NCBI GenBank assembly: GCA_039707465.1
Contig: CM077644.1
Coordinates: forward strand, 218,493,462-218,557,461
Direction of reading: 5' to 3'
DNA length: 64,000 nt
Origin: Rhabdophis nuchalis
Lineage: Eukaryota > Chordata > Lepidosauria > Squamata > Natricidae
Shown here one piece after another: positions 43,488 to 55,051 of this stretch (position 1 is the stretch's first letter; each line of letters starts with the position of its first letter). The notes under the pieces are model-generated. The model had not been told where the DNA came from. It did no database searches and saw nothing but the letters and a program-made list of their open reading frames with translations. The position numbers and the translations under genes were made by a program.

Positions 43488-44328
43488 ACGTACATATCAC
43501 TCTCCTCAAAATAAGCAAACTCCTTCTAAAAAAAGTCCAGTAGTTGCATTGATGTATTGATTTGTTTGATTTATTTGGTTTTTAGATCATCTTTTCCATT
43601 TTTTATATTTTAAAAACTCAGTATTCATACTATGGTATTGAACTCTGCAAAGTATTTCATTCTCTTCTCCAGCACTTCCTGGAATGATCATTACTCTGTT
43701 TAGAAGTAATTGGATTTAAAGAGAATAGCATGTGAACATTTTAAGTATGCCTTACCTCTCACTGGCATCACTCAAATGATGTCATTCTCCTACAGACACA
43801 ATTTATTCAGTACAAGTCCCTCCAGAAGAAAACTTAGAAAATGTAACTGCACATGAATTGGCATAACTCATACATGGCCCTGGCTCATATGAAAATCTGC
43901 ATGTGAGTGCCTGAAATCGTCTGAGTGATGTCAGATGGAGGGAGGTTCTTATCTAGGATAAACATTCTGAATTGAATAATGTTTTACGTATAGTTTTAGA
44001 GCTTCAGACTAAGTCACCTTTTGAAATTCTGAGAGAGTTCTCCTTTCTGCTTCTTAGAGGGCCTTGAGGTCAGATTTATTCTCCTTAAGAACAAAAGAAA
44101 CAAAACTTTGAACTGGATAAAAAGGGAGGAACCAGCAAGCAATACCGCCAAGCCATTGGTCCTAGGGAAAGGATGAACAATACCCTTTGCTCAACAACTA
44201 TGCCAGGTTTCACCTGAGTAGACATACTTCAAAAAGAGGGATGCCAAGACCCCAAATAAGCCTTTGGGGGGGAGGGAGGGGGAGAGAGAGATGATTTTCT
44301 TGTTTTTATCATTGTGGAAGTGCTCTAG
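43281..44328. other. Unassigned intergenic DNA with (TG)n
   Basis: A (TG)n tract of about 14 units at 43459-43487; the rest is unassigned. Confidence 0.45.
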
Positions 44329-44684
44329 TATTTATTTATTATTTATTAGTCAGATTTATATCCCACCCTATCTCCCCAAGGGGACTCAGGGTGGCGCACA
44401 GAAATATAAAATATAAAACAATACAATACAAAACCGTTTAAAAATAGATTAAATTAAAATCTGTGCTAAAATTTAGATTAAAAAGGGTTAAAATCAAATC
44501 AAATTAAAACTATATCCATTAAAACTAAGCCAGGCCGGCCTCTTGAAATAGATGAGTCTTTAATGCCCGGCGGAAGAGGCGTAGGTCCGTGATGATACGA
44601 AGGTCGGGGGGAAGGTCGTTCCAGAGGGCCGGCCTCGCCACAGAGAAGGCTCTCCCCCTAGGGGCCACCCATCGGCATTGTGAT
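44329..44684 (-). mobile_element. CR1/L3-like LINE 3' end
   Basis: Minus strand: end of ORF2, 3' UTR, terminal hairpin 44363-44394 (CCACCCT...AGGGTGG, loop CTTG) and AAATAAAT tail at 44329-44345. 5'-truncated at about 44684. Confidence 0.85.
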
Positions 44685-45865
44685 AGTATCCATCACGGGG
44701 TGCTGGTAGGTCTCATGTTGCCTCTTGATCACAATCTTTGCATTCCTGGACCAGAGGAAAGTACTGGATCACAACAGAAATCTTTGAAATTTCTGGAATC
44801 CATAGAATCTATAACTTCTACACCCAAAGAACTCATCTCCTTGCTCCTCAGCATCAGAAGCGCACATGACCATGACTATGCAAATAAAATATCTAGGCAA
44901 CAGATGAACAGAGAAGGAGCAAAGCAAGTCTTACCCTCAACAAAGGAAGCCTGATTGGGCCAGGAAGACACAAAAATCCTAGACATTACTGAAGCCATTT
45001 TTGTTCATTTGCAGCTTTCCAAGATATTGACCTACCTTGCTGTATTAAAGTTAATGAGTTTTGTCAAGTTCACTACAAGACGTTTTAGATAAGGAATAAT
45101 TAGAATGAGTTTATAATAATTCGATAATGAGACTAATGAATCACAGGCAACATTAAAAAAAAGGTCAGGTTGCTAAATGTCACATTGTGGTATTACCAAC
45201 ACAGCGTGGTTAAAAATTTGTAAGAAAAAAGCATGCTGACAATATTTTTATGTTTTGTTTTTCTTTCAGATAACATTAAATAGATCAAGATTGACTTGCA
45301 CTGTAATGAAAATATAGAAGGGTTTTCAATGCTCAAACATAGTCTCAAGCATATAATAATGTGAATATGATTGACTCTGTTACCTGGAAATTGGTTGTTG
45401 CTACCCCCCCACCCCCATCACTCTCTTACAAATATACATATTTCATCATTTATGGATGTGCCATTTCTTTTCATATTCTTTTAATTGTAGAATTTTACTC
45501 TTCCATAATTGCTATCTACTGTTCAGCATATAGAATCATAGGCATTCACTCTGAATTCCTCTTAAGATTGCTGAACTGATGAATAGTAATAAAGTACCAG
45601 ACTGGTTACACCTACAAATTAGCTGGTCTGGGTGGTTACTTACCACCTACTGAGACACAGAAAGTGCTTTGGCACATTGGTATGAAATGGTTATACTTCT
45701 GACATCATTGCAAAAATTAATGCTTTAAAGTACATTGGGAAAAACTGGAACTTAGTTTAGGTCAAAGATAAGAATCTTCAGGTACCAAACAAACAAGTAC
45801 TGGAAATTCAGCACCTCCCTCCAGTAACCAGGCAGAATGAAGCTGCTCAAAGATGACGTTGGAAT
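44685..45865. other. Unassigned intergenic DNA
   Basis: About 1.2 kb; nothing recognised. The open frame beginning 45837 enters CR1 at about 45866 and its first ten codons are not CR1. Confidence 0.45.
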
Positions 45866-48583
45866 CTTTGTGGGAATCACGGAGACCTGGTTGGGCCGCA
45901 AGGGGGGGTTACCCCTCGTGGAAATGTGCCCACCAGGATACTGTGCATTTCATCAGCCGCGGGCCCGAGGCAGGGGTGGGGGGGTAGCGGTCATTGTTAA
46001 GGAAGGTCTTGAGCCGAGAGAGACCACTGTACCACAGACCACCGGCTGTGAGTTCCTCTGCGTGAGGTGGGGCCTAGGGAGGCAATTGGGCGTGCTGATT
46101 GTGTACCTGGCTCCTTGCTATGTAACAGCAGCCCTGCCCGAGCTCCTCGAGGTGGTGGCCAGGGTGGCGGTGGAGACTTCCAGACTTGCAGTCTTGGGGG
46201 ACTTCAACCTGCCATCAGCGGGCGAATCATCTCAGGCAGCTCGGGAGTTCATGGCCTCCATGGCGGCCATGGACCTGACCCAGGTAATTCAGGGCCCCAC
46301 ACACGTGGGAGGACACACGCTGGATTTAATTTTTGTCTCTGGTCAGTGGACGAGTGATCTGGGTATAGGGGATTTAGCCATCATGCCCTTGTCATGGTCA
46401 GATCACTCACTTCTCCAGCTCGACTTTCCCACCGCTGCACCTCACTGCGGGGAGGCGGAACCAGAAGCTAGATGGTTCCGCCCCAGGCGCCTGATGGAAC
46501 TTGATAGGTTCCAGAGGGAGCTTGGGCCATTACCTGTGGCTCTGACCCACGCCCCAATGGAGGACCTAGTGACCGCATGGAATACTGCGGCCACGGGTGC
46601 CTTGGATCGGGTCGCGCCCATGCGGCCTCTCATACTGCGTCGAGTCACCCAGGCTCCTTGGTTTACTGAGGGGCTGAGGGAGATGAAACACCGTAAGAGA
46701 CACCTAGAGAGTAGGTGGAGATCCACACGGTCTGAATCTGACCGAACACAGGTGAGAGCCCATTTGAGGACTTACCTTGTGGCGTTAAGAGTGGCCAAGC
46801 GTCAGTATTGTGCCACTCTTATCACATCTGCAGATAACCGCCCTGCCGCCCTGTATGGGGTAACCCGCTCCCTCCTTCAACAGAGGCCGCGGGAAGCCCC
46901 TCTGCAGGGCAGAGCAGAAGAATTTGGAGACTATCTGCTGGATAAAATCGCTCAGATTCGGAACGAGATGGTCTCCATTGAAAGTGGTCTAGAGGGAATG
47001 CCGGAGGCATGAGATACATCCATGGGAGGAGTTTGACTCTGTTACTTCCGAAGATATGGACAGGTTACGTAGGCGACTGAGAGCCACCACATGTTTATTG
47101 GACCCGTGTCCCTCCTGGCTTGTACTGGCATCCTGGGAGGTCACACGAGGCTGGCTCCAGGAGTTAGTCAATGCTTCTTTGAGTGAGGGGTTCTTCCCGG
47201 CCGTCTTGAAAGAGGCGGTGGTGAGACCCCTCCTCAAGAAGCCTTCCCTGGACCCAGCTTTGTTAGCTAACTATCGTCCCGTCTCCAACCTTTGCTTTTT
47301 GGCAAAGGTTGTTGACAGTTTCCACGTCACTTGGAAGAAATTGATTATCTGGACCCGCGCCAGTCCGGCTTCCGGCCCGGCCACAGCACAGAGACGGCAT
47401 TGGTCGCGTTGGTGGATGATCTCTGGAGGGCCAGAGATGGGGGTTGTTCCTCCATCCTGGTCCTATTAGACCTCTCGGCGGCTTTTGATACCATCGACCA
47501 TGGTATCCTATTGCATCGGCTGGAGGGGTTGGGGGTGAGGGGCACCGTTTTGTGGTGGTTCTCCTCCTACCTCTCCGGTCGAGTGCAATTTGTGTTGACA
47601 GGAGGGCAGAGGTCGACCTCGAGGCCACTCACTTGTGGGGTGCCACAGGGGTCGGTCCTCTCGCCGCTCCTGTTCAACACATATATGAAGCCGCTGGGCG
47701 AGATCATCCATGGTTTTGGGGTAGAATACCATCTGTACGCTGACGACACCCAGCTGTACGTATCTACCCCAAACCACCCCAACGATGCCGTCGAAGTGAT
47801 GTCCCGGTGTCTGGAAGCCGTGCGGATCTGGATGGGAAGGAACAGACTCAAGCTCAACCCGTCCAAGACCGAGTGGCTGTGGTTTCCGGCACTCCGGTTC
47901 AACCAGTTGACTCCATCACTGGCCATAGGGGGCGAACATCTAGCCCCCGTGCATCGGGCACGCAACTTGGGGGTCCTCCTGGATACCCGGCTGTCTTTAG
48001 AAGACCATGTGACAGCCGTGGCCAGGGGGGCATTCTACCAAGTTCGCCTGGTACGTCAGTTGCGGCCTCTATTGGACCGGGACGCCCTTCGCACAGTCAC
48101 TCATGCCCTCGTGACATCCCGTCTGGACTACTGTAACGCTCTCTACATGGGGCTCCCCTTGAGGTGCACCTGAAGACTACAGCTAGTTCAGAATGCAGCC
48201 GCGCAGGCAATATTGGGTACCTCTAGGTATTCCCACGTAACACCGCTCCTGCGCAAGCTGCACTGGCTGCCTGTGGTCTTTCGGGTGCACTTCAAGGTGC
48301 TAGTCACCATCTTCAAAGCGTTCCATGGCATGGGACCTAGTTATCTGCGGGATCGCATCCTACTCCATACATCCCTTCGGCCGATTCGCTCCCACAGAGA
48401 GGGGCTTCTCCGGGTGCCATCCACTAGGCAATGCCAGCGAGTAACGCCCAGGAGAAGGGCCTTCTCTGTCGCGGGTCCGACCCACTGGAACGACCTACCC
48501 CCGAACTTAGATCTATCCCGGACCTCCACTCCTTCCGTCAGCAACTAAAAACCTACTTTTTCCAACAGGCCGGCCTGGCCTAA
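45866..48583 (+). pseudogene. CR1/L3-like ORF2 (APE endonuclease + RT), long but broken
   Basis: It starts inside the endonuclease (VGITETWLGRKGGLPLVEM), so it is 5'-truncated. Endonuclease boxes LGDFNLPSAGE and SDHSLLQLDFPTA follow within one clean frame to 47012. A length change near 47005 shifts frame; the RT begins [20 protein letters not shown] and a deletion of about 17 bp near 47318 shifts it again. From 47331 to 48173 the RT is open: [57 protein letters not shown] (about 47737-47760). A TGA replaces Arg at 48171 in LPLRCTR, and the last part 48213-48548 is in another frame. It is the best-preserved CR1 RT in the window but cannot make one protein. Confidence 0.92.
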
Positions 48584-48795
48584 CCTACCGTTTTTAGCCT
48601 CAGTTGTTTAGTAGAGAAATTTTAAATTGGGCTTTAGGGATTTTAATTGGGTAGTTTTTAGCACAGGTGTAATTTAATATAGTTTTAATGTATTTATGTA
48701 TTTATTGTGATGTATTGTATTTTTATATTTGCCTGTGCACCGCCCCGAGTCCCTTTGGGGAGAGGGGGCGGTTAATAAGTCGAATAAATGAAATG
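48584..48795 (+). mobile_element. CR1/L3-like 3' UTR and terminal hairpin
   Basis: AT-rich 3' UTR with TTAGCACAGG, hairpin 48740-48771 (CCGCCCC...GGGGCGG, loop TTTG) and tail AATAAATGAAATGAATG. Confidence 0.85.
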
Positions 48796-48991
48796 AATGA
48801 AATGACGTTCAACAAAACCTGAAATGTGTCCGATTTCCCAACTATCCATCTTTCAGGGAGAAAAGACAATTGGAAAAGGAAAATGGATGAAAGTTACAAG
48901 AGTTACAATGCATTATAAAATTATGCACAAGGCGAGGAGATATCATCAAACAATTTTATGCAGTGATGGGAAAATATAAATACATATACTG

Positions 48992-49133
48992 CAGAGGTGG
49001 GTTGCAAATCTTGGTGCTGTTGGTTCACTCATACCTGTGCATGCGTGAGCATCCGGGCAGGTGGGTGGAGCCTCTCACTGCCATTCCTACCAGTTTGCCC
49101 AATCTAGGCAGAACCGGGAGCAACCCACCTCTG
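48992..49133. mobile_element. hAT-type non-autonomous element
   Basis: 142 bp, ends CAGAGGTGGGTTGC and GCAACCCACCTCTG, exact 14-bp inverted repeats. Perfect target duplication ATATACTG (48984-48991 and 49134-49141). Confidence 0.94.
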
Positions 49134-50214
49134 ATATACTGTATGTGTGTGTAAATAAAATGTGTGCATAATAAAATGAGATCTCACGTAAGAATATGGA
49201 AATCTTGGGATGTTTGCCTATTTTGGAAGATTGGGTTTTTTTCTTTTTATAATTTGGAGTAGGGACAAATGATACTTTGGGCAACATTATTATGCCAACT
49301 TCTGCCATTGATGAGAAAGTACACCTAGAAATGTTTTTTTTCCTTTAACAATAGTAGAATTTGAGCCATTCAGCAAAGCTGACTGGTAAGAGGTTCAGGA
49401 ATAAAAGGATAAAACAAAAAATAAAAAAAGACCATCCTTACTCATTCTGTAACTTGTGGACCTCAACACAAATATGAAGATAAAGCTATCTTAAAAGTTT
49501 TAAAAGGTCATTAAACTCATAAAAGATAAGTCTATCACTGGTCGATTATCTTAATAGCTACAAGCACTTTTCATGTGCAAAAACAGTAGTACTATCAATC
49601 TGATCATTTGAAGAATATGGATATCAGCTCCTTGAATTTTTTGCAAAGAGCATACTGGCTAGAGAATTCCAGGAGTTGCTTCACACATCTGGTGTTTTCC
49701 CCAAGAAGGCTATTAAACAACAAATGCTGGATAGGAGAAGGCTACTATAACCATGCCAGTGCTACCATATGAGGAAATATTTAATGGGCAAATAGTTTGA
49801 CCCAGAAAACTCTTACGATCAGTCTAATCTAGAATCTTAACAACTGAGTTCCTCATTTTATTGCCTGAGCTATAAGGGTGAGAACTGCTCCCAATGTAAT
49901 ATCAAGCTCATGAGCTAATGCGAATGTCTGCTTTTGAAAGAAGAATTATTTGGAAGCCTGATGCAATGATCTAATGCCTATGAGCCTCTTAAGACACATA
50001 TTGACTGCGCAAACCTCTGTTGATCTCTATGAGAGTTCAAGCAGGAGGTTTTAAGTAAGCAACTTGGGTGTCCCATTTCAGTTCAAACAAAGGTTATGCA
50101 ACCTTGTTAATTTATTCCTTCCCACATTCCATTTCAAGAGTAAAAGCCAATTTACAAATGCAAATAGACAACTAAGTGCTATCTATATGGGAATCTCACA
50201 TACATATGTATCTC
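49134..50214. other. Unassigned intergenic DNA
   Basis: Nothing recognised other than a weak foldback-hAT word at about 49655-49690. Confidence 0.45.
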
Positions 50215-50386
50215 ACCCCATTCCTAAGAGGTCTTTAAGCGCACCAGTGTGCCTACCATCCCTGTCCTAATATTCTGTTATATTTTTATTCATTTCATGT
50301 ATTCATAATCATGTTTATACTTATATCTGTTATCTAATTCATGCTTTATGAAATGAATAAACAAACAAACAAACAAACAAACAAAA
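50215..50386 (+). mobile_element. Unclassified LINE 3' end with (AAAC)n tail
   Basis: CCTAAGAGGTCTTTAAGCGC then ACCAGTGTGCCTACCATCCC matches the 3' end of the LINE at 36365-36964; the tail is ATGAATAAACAAACAAAC. Confidence 0.7.
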
Positions 50387-50949
50387 TAATCAAGGGTGTG
50401 GAGACAACTCTACCTGGCACATTGTTTGTTTCAAATTGACTCCTACTTATCTACATCTTTGTTGTGTCTAAGAATATTTTGAAAACCACAGAGTCCCTAG
50501 CTCTGCTTTTAAGAAAGGGTGACAGAGTTGTTGGGTTTGCACAATACACTATATTTTTCCACCAGGACAATATGAGTAATCAGTTAAAATATAACCTTGA
50601 TGTTATTATTTTTAAATTTCTCCAGCTATGTCCATTTGCTAGGCCACCCTTTTCATATCTCAAAGACATGGGAGGGCAAATTACTTTGCTTTATGAAGCA
50701 GGGAGAGGGAAATGGAAGGAGGCTTCCTGCCCAGGCCATTCATTGCAAATGCAAATAGTTTACATAAACTTTTCTCAGGAGCTGAGTACCTTTACGCTTA
50801 CCTTTAGTTTATGAAGACCACATAAGACCTTACAAGGAACATGTGAACATGTGTTCAGTAGGGAGGCCAGCATAGAAGGTGTCATCATCGTGATAATAGC
50901 ATGGATGCCATCCCCCCAAAAAGTGAAAAGTCATCTCTCTTCTTGGGGT
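50387..50949. other. Unassigned intergenic DNA
   Basis: Nothing recognised. Confidence 0.45.
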
Positions 50950-51489
50950 TGTTGTGGCCTGCCATCAGCCAGCAGAGCTGGCAGCAGATACAGACAGTGA
51001 GGAGATTGGGGAGGTACATGGGCCAGTCCTGGAGTCTGGGGAAGGCTCTGATGAGGGCTCTGTGTCAAGGCAGAGAGGGGGCCAGAGCCGTATGCTGCTT
51101 TCAGAGTCAGACAACAGTGAGGCAGATGAACAGCTGGAGCTTGTTCCCAGTGTGCGCATGCGCAGAATTGCCAGACAAAGGGAACAGCAAAAGAACAGGG
51201 GTCGACTTGGGAGTAAGGCCAGAGGTGGATGATGAATGGGTCCTCCCAGAGGAGATAAAAGAGGAGCGAAAGGGGAGTGAAGTTTGCAGGAGACAATTAG
51301 TTCGCTTGATTGGCTTGTGACTCTCTGAGACTCCTTGCCAAGTTTTGCAGATATCGACCTGGCAGCTCTCTACACCACATAAGGTCTGTGACTGTAAATC
51401 CTCCCTTCACTTACAGCTTTGCTGTAAGTGAATGAGAAGAATTCACAGTAAATTATTAAAAGGGATTGTGTCGGGACAAGGTCAGAACA
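50950..51489 (+). mobile_element. Solo LTR with perfect 5-bp target duplication
   Basis: 540 bp from TGTTGTGGCC to CAGAACA, flanked by GGGGT on both sides (50945-50949 and 51490-51494). GC- and purine-rich U3 with GAGGAG-type repeats; the plus strand has a TATA box (GGAGATAAAAGAGG, about 51250-51263), giving the orientation. It is unlike both Gypsy LTRs. Frames in it (for example 50954-51232) are chance products of purine richness. The superfamily is not assigned; 5-bp duplications occur in Gypsy and some ERV groups. Confidence 0.82.
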
Positions 51490-52200
51490 GGGGTTGCTTT
51501 GGAACAAACATAGAAATCAAGTAAATTGCAAACCCGCTGGGGAGATGATGGAGGAATTGAATGCAGACCTTCACATGCATCCCTGGGTTGTTCTGTAGCT
51601 ATGGGGGTATGAGCGCGTCATAATCCATATATGAAAATGTCTGTAAGTTTCTCTTCTCCTTGGAAACATGTGTTGTTGTTTTTAACAGATTCAGTGAGTT
51701 ACAGTAAAAACTATGCAACAGCATTTCTCTATTCGGCACTTTAATGGAACCATTTACATATAATCAAGTGAAGAAATTTAATCCCGTGAAGTCGCCTTTC
51801 ATGGAATTAGATTAAGTCACTGCTGTGGCTTCAGAAAATGCACAGTGTTATTATGGCTTGCAGTTCGTTACAGATTTTGCTACATGGAAGAAAAACTGTT
51901 GAGGCCAACGCTGATAGCTTTGATGAGGGTTAAATCTCTTCGGCCTCACATTCTTACAAGAAGGAAACTTGATGCCTTTTGTTCTATTTCCAGAGAACAT
52001 AAGGAATATCCATTTCTTTGTATACCAAACATGTCTGTGCGCGCACACGGATACGTATGTTTGTCTACGCAATTATAATAGCCAGTGAAAAGCTCCCTTT
52101 TGCTATTTCAGAAGATTTGGTTTCCTTTCCTGTTTTTGTCATTTAACTACTGTGCCTCTGCCCCTTCCCCCTCACTTTTATACACACACACGCATGCGCA
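51490..52200. other. Unassigned intergenic DNA
   Basis: Nothing recognised. Confidence 0.45.
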
Positions 52201-52381
52201 CACACATATATTAACCATTAAGCAGACTAAGCACATGCTTAGGGCACCAGGCCCAAGGGGACACCACAAAGTTGAGAAAGAAAAAAAAACCCCAAATGAA
52301 GACTTGTACAGTATTTACAAAGGAGGGGGGCACCAAGATTTGTCAGCACTTAAGGCACCAGTGAGCCTTAATCCTCCACTG
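52201..52381. mobile_element. DNA transposon relic (hAT-like)
   Basis: GCACATGCTTAGGGCACCAG and the right end GAGCCTTAATCCTCCACTG resemble a common vertebrate hAT-derived repeat; the left end ATTAACCATTAAGCAG is worn. No target duplication. Confidence 0.5.
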
Positions 52382-52457
52382 CACACACGCACGCACGCAC
52401 ACACAAACACACGCACACAAAGTCTTCTGGTCTAGTAGTTTCCTAACATGGAAAACG

Positions 52458-52887
52458 CTGTGGCTCAGTGGCTAAGACGCTGAGTTTGTCAATCAGAAGG
52501 TCAGCAGTTCAACAGTTCGAATCCCTAGTGCCACGTAACCGAGTGAGCTCCCGTTACTTGTCCCAGCTTCTGCCAACCTAGCAGTTCTAAAGCATGTAAA
52601 ATGCAAGTAGAAAAATAGAAACCACCTTTGGTGGGAAGGTAACAGTGTTCCGTGCGCTTTCGGTGTTTTGTCATGCCAGCCACATAACCATGGAGACGTC
52701 TTTGGACAGCTCTGGCTCTTTGGCTTTGAAACAGAGATGAGCATCGCTCCCTAGAGTCAGGAACGACTAGCAAATACAATAATAATAATCATCATCATCA
52801 TCATCATCATCTTTATTGTCATTGTAATAATATTGTAATAAAATTACAATGAAATTGGTTGTATGTGCGAGGGGTACCTTTACCTAA
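52458..52887 (+). mobile_element. ACA/Sauria-type SINE with an internal insertion
   Basis: tRNA-like head at 52458-52545 (CTGTGGCTCAGTGGCTAAGA; GTTCGAATCCCTAGTGCC, with an extra CAACAGTT repeat before the B box), body, and tail TGTGCGAGGGGTACCTTTACC. Between GACTAGCAAATA (52772) and TATGTGCGAGG (52862) is about 90 bp of foreign AT-rich sequence with (CAT)n and TCTTTATTGTCATTGT. Confidence 0.88.
52773..52861. repeat. Short insertion with (ATC)n in a Sauria SINE
   Basis: AATAATAATCATCATCATC... then CTTTATTGTCATTGTAAT and ACAATGAAATTGG. The last words are inverted around a short AT spacer. Source family not determined. Confidence 0.5.
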
Positions 52888-53025
52888 CATGGAAAAATAT
52901 CTTGGTCCTGTGGCAGAACTAACCCAATTTAGCCCATATTCTTTTTTTTTTAAATCTGCAAGCATTTGGCAGTCACTATACTCTTATGTTAGGCAGACAG
53001 GAGAAAACAGAAAAGGATGTGGAGT

Positions 53026-53281
53026 TGTTAAGTGGTCAAGAATGGTCCAGAACCCGGCAGATCCAACGGCTCTTTATTCAACAGGATAACAGAAGAACAG
53101 TAACTGTAAGTACACGGAGAACAAAAAGCGCGCGCCTTCGCTCTGACAGCTCTTTTATGTAGAGCTGTCAGAACGCCGGCCAATCGGCGCGTCTCCCGCT
53201 TCGGCTGCAGCCAGTCGCATCTTAGCCAATCAGACGCGACTGGCTGTTGCCGGGGAATTCAAGCGGGTGTCGTATGCAACA
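53026..53281 (-). mobile_element. 3' LTR of the complete Gypsy element
   Basis: 256 bp, TGTTAAG...GCAACA on the plus strand. The minus strand has TATA-like CATAAAAG in the loop of an inverted repeat, and AATAAAG near 53077-53083. Confidence 0.95.
53142..53172 (-). promoter_or_regulatory. TATA-like box in a 12-bp inverted repeat (LTR promoter)
   Basis: TCTGACAGCTCT (53142-53153) and AGAGCTGTCAGA (53161-53172) are exact reverse complements around TTTATGT. The minus strand reads ACATAAAAGAGC. The same structure is present in the 5' LTR at about 57892-57922. Confidence 0.65.
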
Positions 53282-53295
53282 CTCCTTCCCCCCCC
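53282..53295 (-). promoter_or_regulatory. Polypurine tract
   Basis: On the minus strand GGGGGGGGAAGGAG directly precedes the 3' LTR. It is the expected plus-strand priming site for reverse transcription. Confidence 0.88.
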
Positions 53296-53317
53296 AGCGA
53301 GTACGCATGCGGGCCCA

Positions 53318-55051
53318 TTAGCATACGTACTTGCCGAGGTAGGCGGGGCTGCGTCGGCTCCGCCCCGAGCGCCTCACAATGTCTTCAGGAGGCGAAGGAG
53401 GAGGACGTGTCCGTGCGAGCTCCTCCCTGCCGGGGGTGTAGCTCCGGACTGCGTCATCGCGGCCTGGCAAAGTCCCGGAAGCCTCCGAATCAGGTAGGAT
53501 GGGGTGAGGGGGCGTGTCGCGCGGAATTGAGATGGAGTCAAGCCCCTGGCGTGCAGGGGACGGGTAGGCCGGGCCTGATAAGTCTTGGGCGGTGTTTGGT
53601 GAAGTACTTAATGAGTGCTTTGGAGTGTATTCGGTGGGCCTGGGCCTCCCCAGGCAGGGCTGTTCCTGCGCCGGCAGCCCCGGGGAGAGTCCGGCAACGG
53701 GGAAGGTTCCCGCAGTGGGCCAGGGTTTGGCCGGCGCTTCCAGGTCGCTGAGCGGGATGTCGGTCGCCCTTTCCGTTGTAGTAGGCAGGAGAAGTGGATC
53801 GTCCAGTGCTGGGTGGTGGCGCCTTAGTTGATCCACATGGCGCCGCCACTCGGATCCGTCAGGTCTTCGAACCCTATAAGAGCACGGCCCGGTTAGTGCG
53901 GTAATGGTTGTGGGGACCCATCGGGGGTCACCGGAAAAGTTCCGGGCGTAGACGGCTTCGCCTACGGAGAAGAGGCGGGGAGGGGGAACCCCCAGGTTGC
54001 ACGGCTGCACCTTGTTGTAGACTGGGTGCAGTCGGTCCAATTCGGTTCTCAGGCGGCGGCCCATCAGCAGTTCTGTGGGGCTTCTCCCTGACGCCGGGCA
54101 AGGCGTAGAATGCTGACCTAAGAGGTAAGCATCTACCCTTGCCTGCCAATCCCCCCCCTCCATCCTGCCGAGGGCCTCCTTAGCCGAGCGAACGGCCCTT
54201 TCCGCCCGGCCGTTGGCGGCAGGGTGGTAGGGGGCGGTAGGCGTGTGATGGATCCCCAGGGAGGCCAGGAATTCCTGGAAGGTGGAAGAGTGAAATTGCG
54301 GGCCGTTGTCGGAGACCAGGGTGTCCGGCAACCCGTGCGTGGAAAAGAGGCGCCGAAGCGCACGCACGGTGCTCTCCACCGTGGTAGAGGCCATGAGAAC
54401 GACCTCCACCCAGCGGGAGTAGGCGTCCACCACCACCAGGAAGGACCGGCCGTGAAATGGGCCCGCGAAGTCGATGTGGACGCGGGCCCACGGGGACTTG
54501 GGGGCGTCCCAGGGACGGGAAGGGGCAGCCGGAGGGGCGGGGCGGGAGGCCTGGCATGCCTGGCAAGTGCCAACGAAGGCAGCCACCTCCTCGTCCATGC
54601 GTGGCCACCAGACATAGCTCCGGGCGAGCGCCTTCATGCGAGCTATGCCTGGGTGGGTGGCATGGAGGGCGTCGAGTACCTGTAGGCGCAGGGACGGGGG
54701 AAGGATGACACGGTCCCCCCACAGCAAGCACCCGGAGTGGAGCGACAGCTCCAGCTGGCGGGCCTTGAACGGCCTGAACTCGGCGGGCAGTGCGGCCGTG
54801 GGCCACCGCCGCAGGACCCAGGCGGCGACCCGGGAGAGGGTGGGGTCGGTTCTGGTGCGGGCAGCCACGTCCGATGACGTGATGGGGAGCCTGGTGTCGG
54901 CCACGGACAGGACAGAGAGGGCCGGCACCAGCTCCTGGTCTGCCTGAGGGAGGGAGCAGCGGCTGAGGGCGTCTGCGTGCCCCAGGTGCTTGCCCGGATG
55001 GTAGAGCAGCGAGTACTCATACGCTGCCAGGAACTCCGTCCACCGTGTCAT
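53318..55051 (-). CDS. pol: Ty3/Gypsy RNase H tail and integrase (separate frame)
   Basis: 577 codons from a Met that is probably internal. Residues 1-35 (MTRWTEFLAAYEYSLLYHPG, HADALSR) are the normal end of Gypsy RNase H. Integrase follows: zinc-binding H130, H133, C163, C166, then the catalytic triad D194 (HIDFAGPF), D248 (VSDNGPQF) and E284, with 35 residues between D248 and E284. The C-terminal part has GPCSYRVRRPDGSEW near residue 395 and a Pro-rich tail to the stop at 53318, just outside the LTR. Integrase inserts the double-stranded DNA copy into chromosomes. The catalytic residues are all present. The frame is separated from the upstream one by a single length change at a run of G on the plus strand (55067-55073). 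No chromodomain was recognised. Confidence 0.93.
   Translation of the reverse strand: MTRWTEFLAAYEYSLLYHPGKHLGHADALSRCSLPQADQELVPALSVLSVADTRLPITSSDVAARTRTDPTLSRVAAWVLRRWPTAALPAEFRPFKARQLELSLHSGCLLWGDRVILPPSLRLQVLDALHATHPGIARMKALARSYVWWPRMDEEVAAFVGTCQACQASRPAPPAAPSRPWDAPKSPWARVHIDFAGPFHGRSFLVVVDAYSRWVEVVLMASTTVESTVRALRRLFSTHGLPDTLVSDNGPQFHSSTFQEFLASLGIHHTPTAPYHPAANGRAERAVRSAKEALGRMEGGDWQARVDAYLLGQHSTPCPASGRSPTELLMGRRLRTELDRLHPVYNKVQPCNLGVPPPRLFSVGEAVYARNFSGDPRWVPTTITALTGPCSYRVRRPDGSEWRRHVDQLRRHHPALDDPLLLPTTTERATDIPLSDLEAPAKPWPTAGTFPVAGLSPGLPAQEQPCLGRPRPTEYTPKHSLSTSPNTAQDLSGPAYPSPARQGLDSISIPRDTPPHPILPDSEASGTLPGRDDAVRSYTPGREELARTRPPPSPPEDIVRRSGRSRRSPAYLGKYVC

Noticed and set aside
50954..51320. 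Acidic 92- and 139-codon frames
   Set aside because: They lie in a solo LTR and reflect its purine-rich U3.
52458..52545. A tRNA gene
   Set aside because: A and B boxes are present, but the sequence continues into a Sauria SINE body and no cloverleaf closes. The same applies to 17560-17645, 20370-20449, 42476-42560 and 63870-63952.
53282..53330. An envelope gene after integrase
   Set aside because: Only about 36 bp separate the integrase stop from the LTR.
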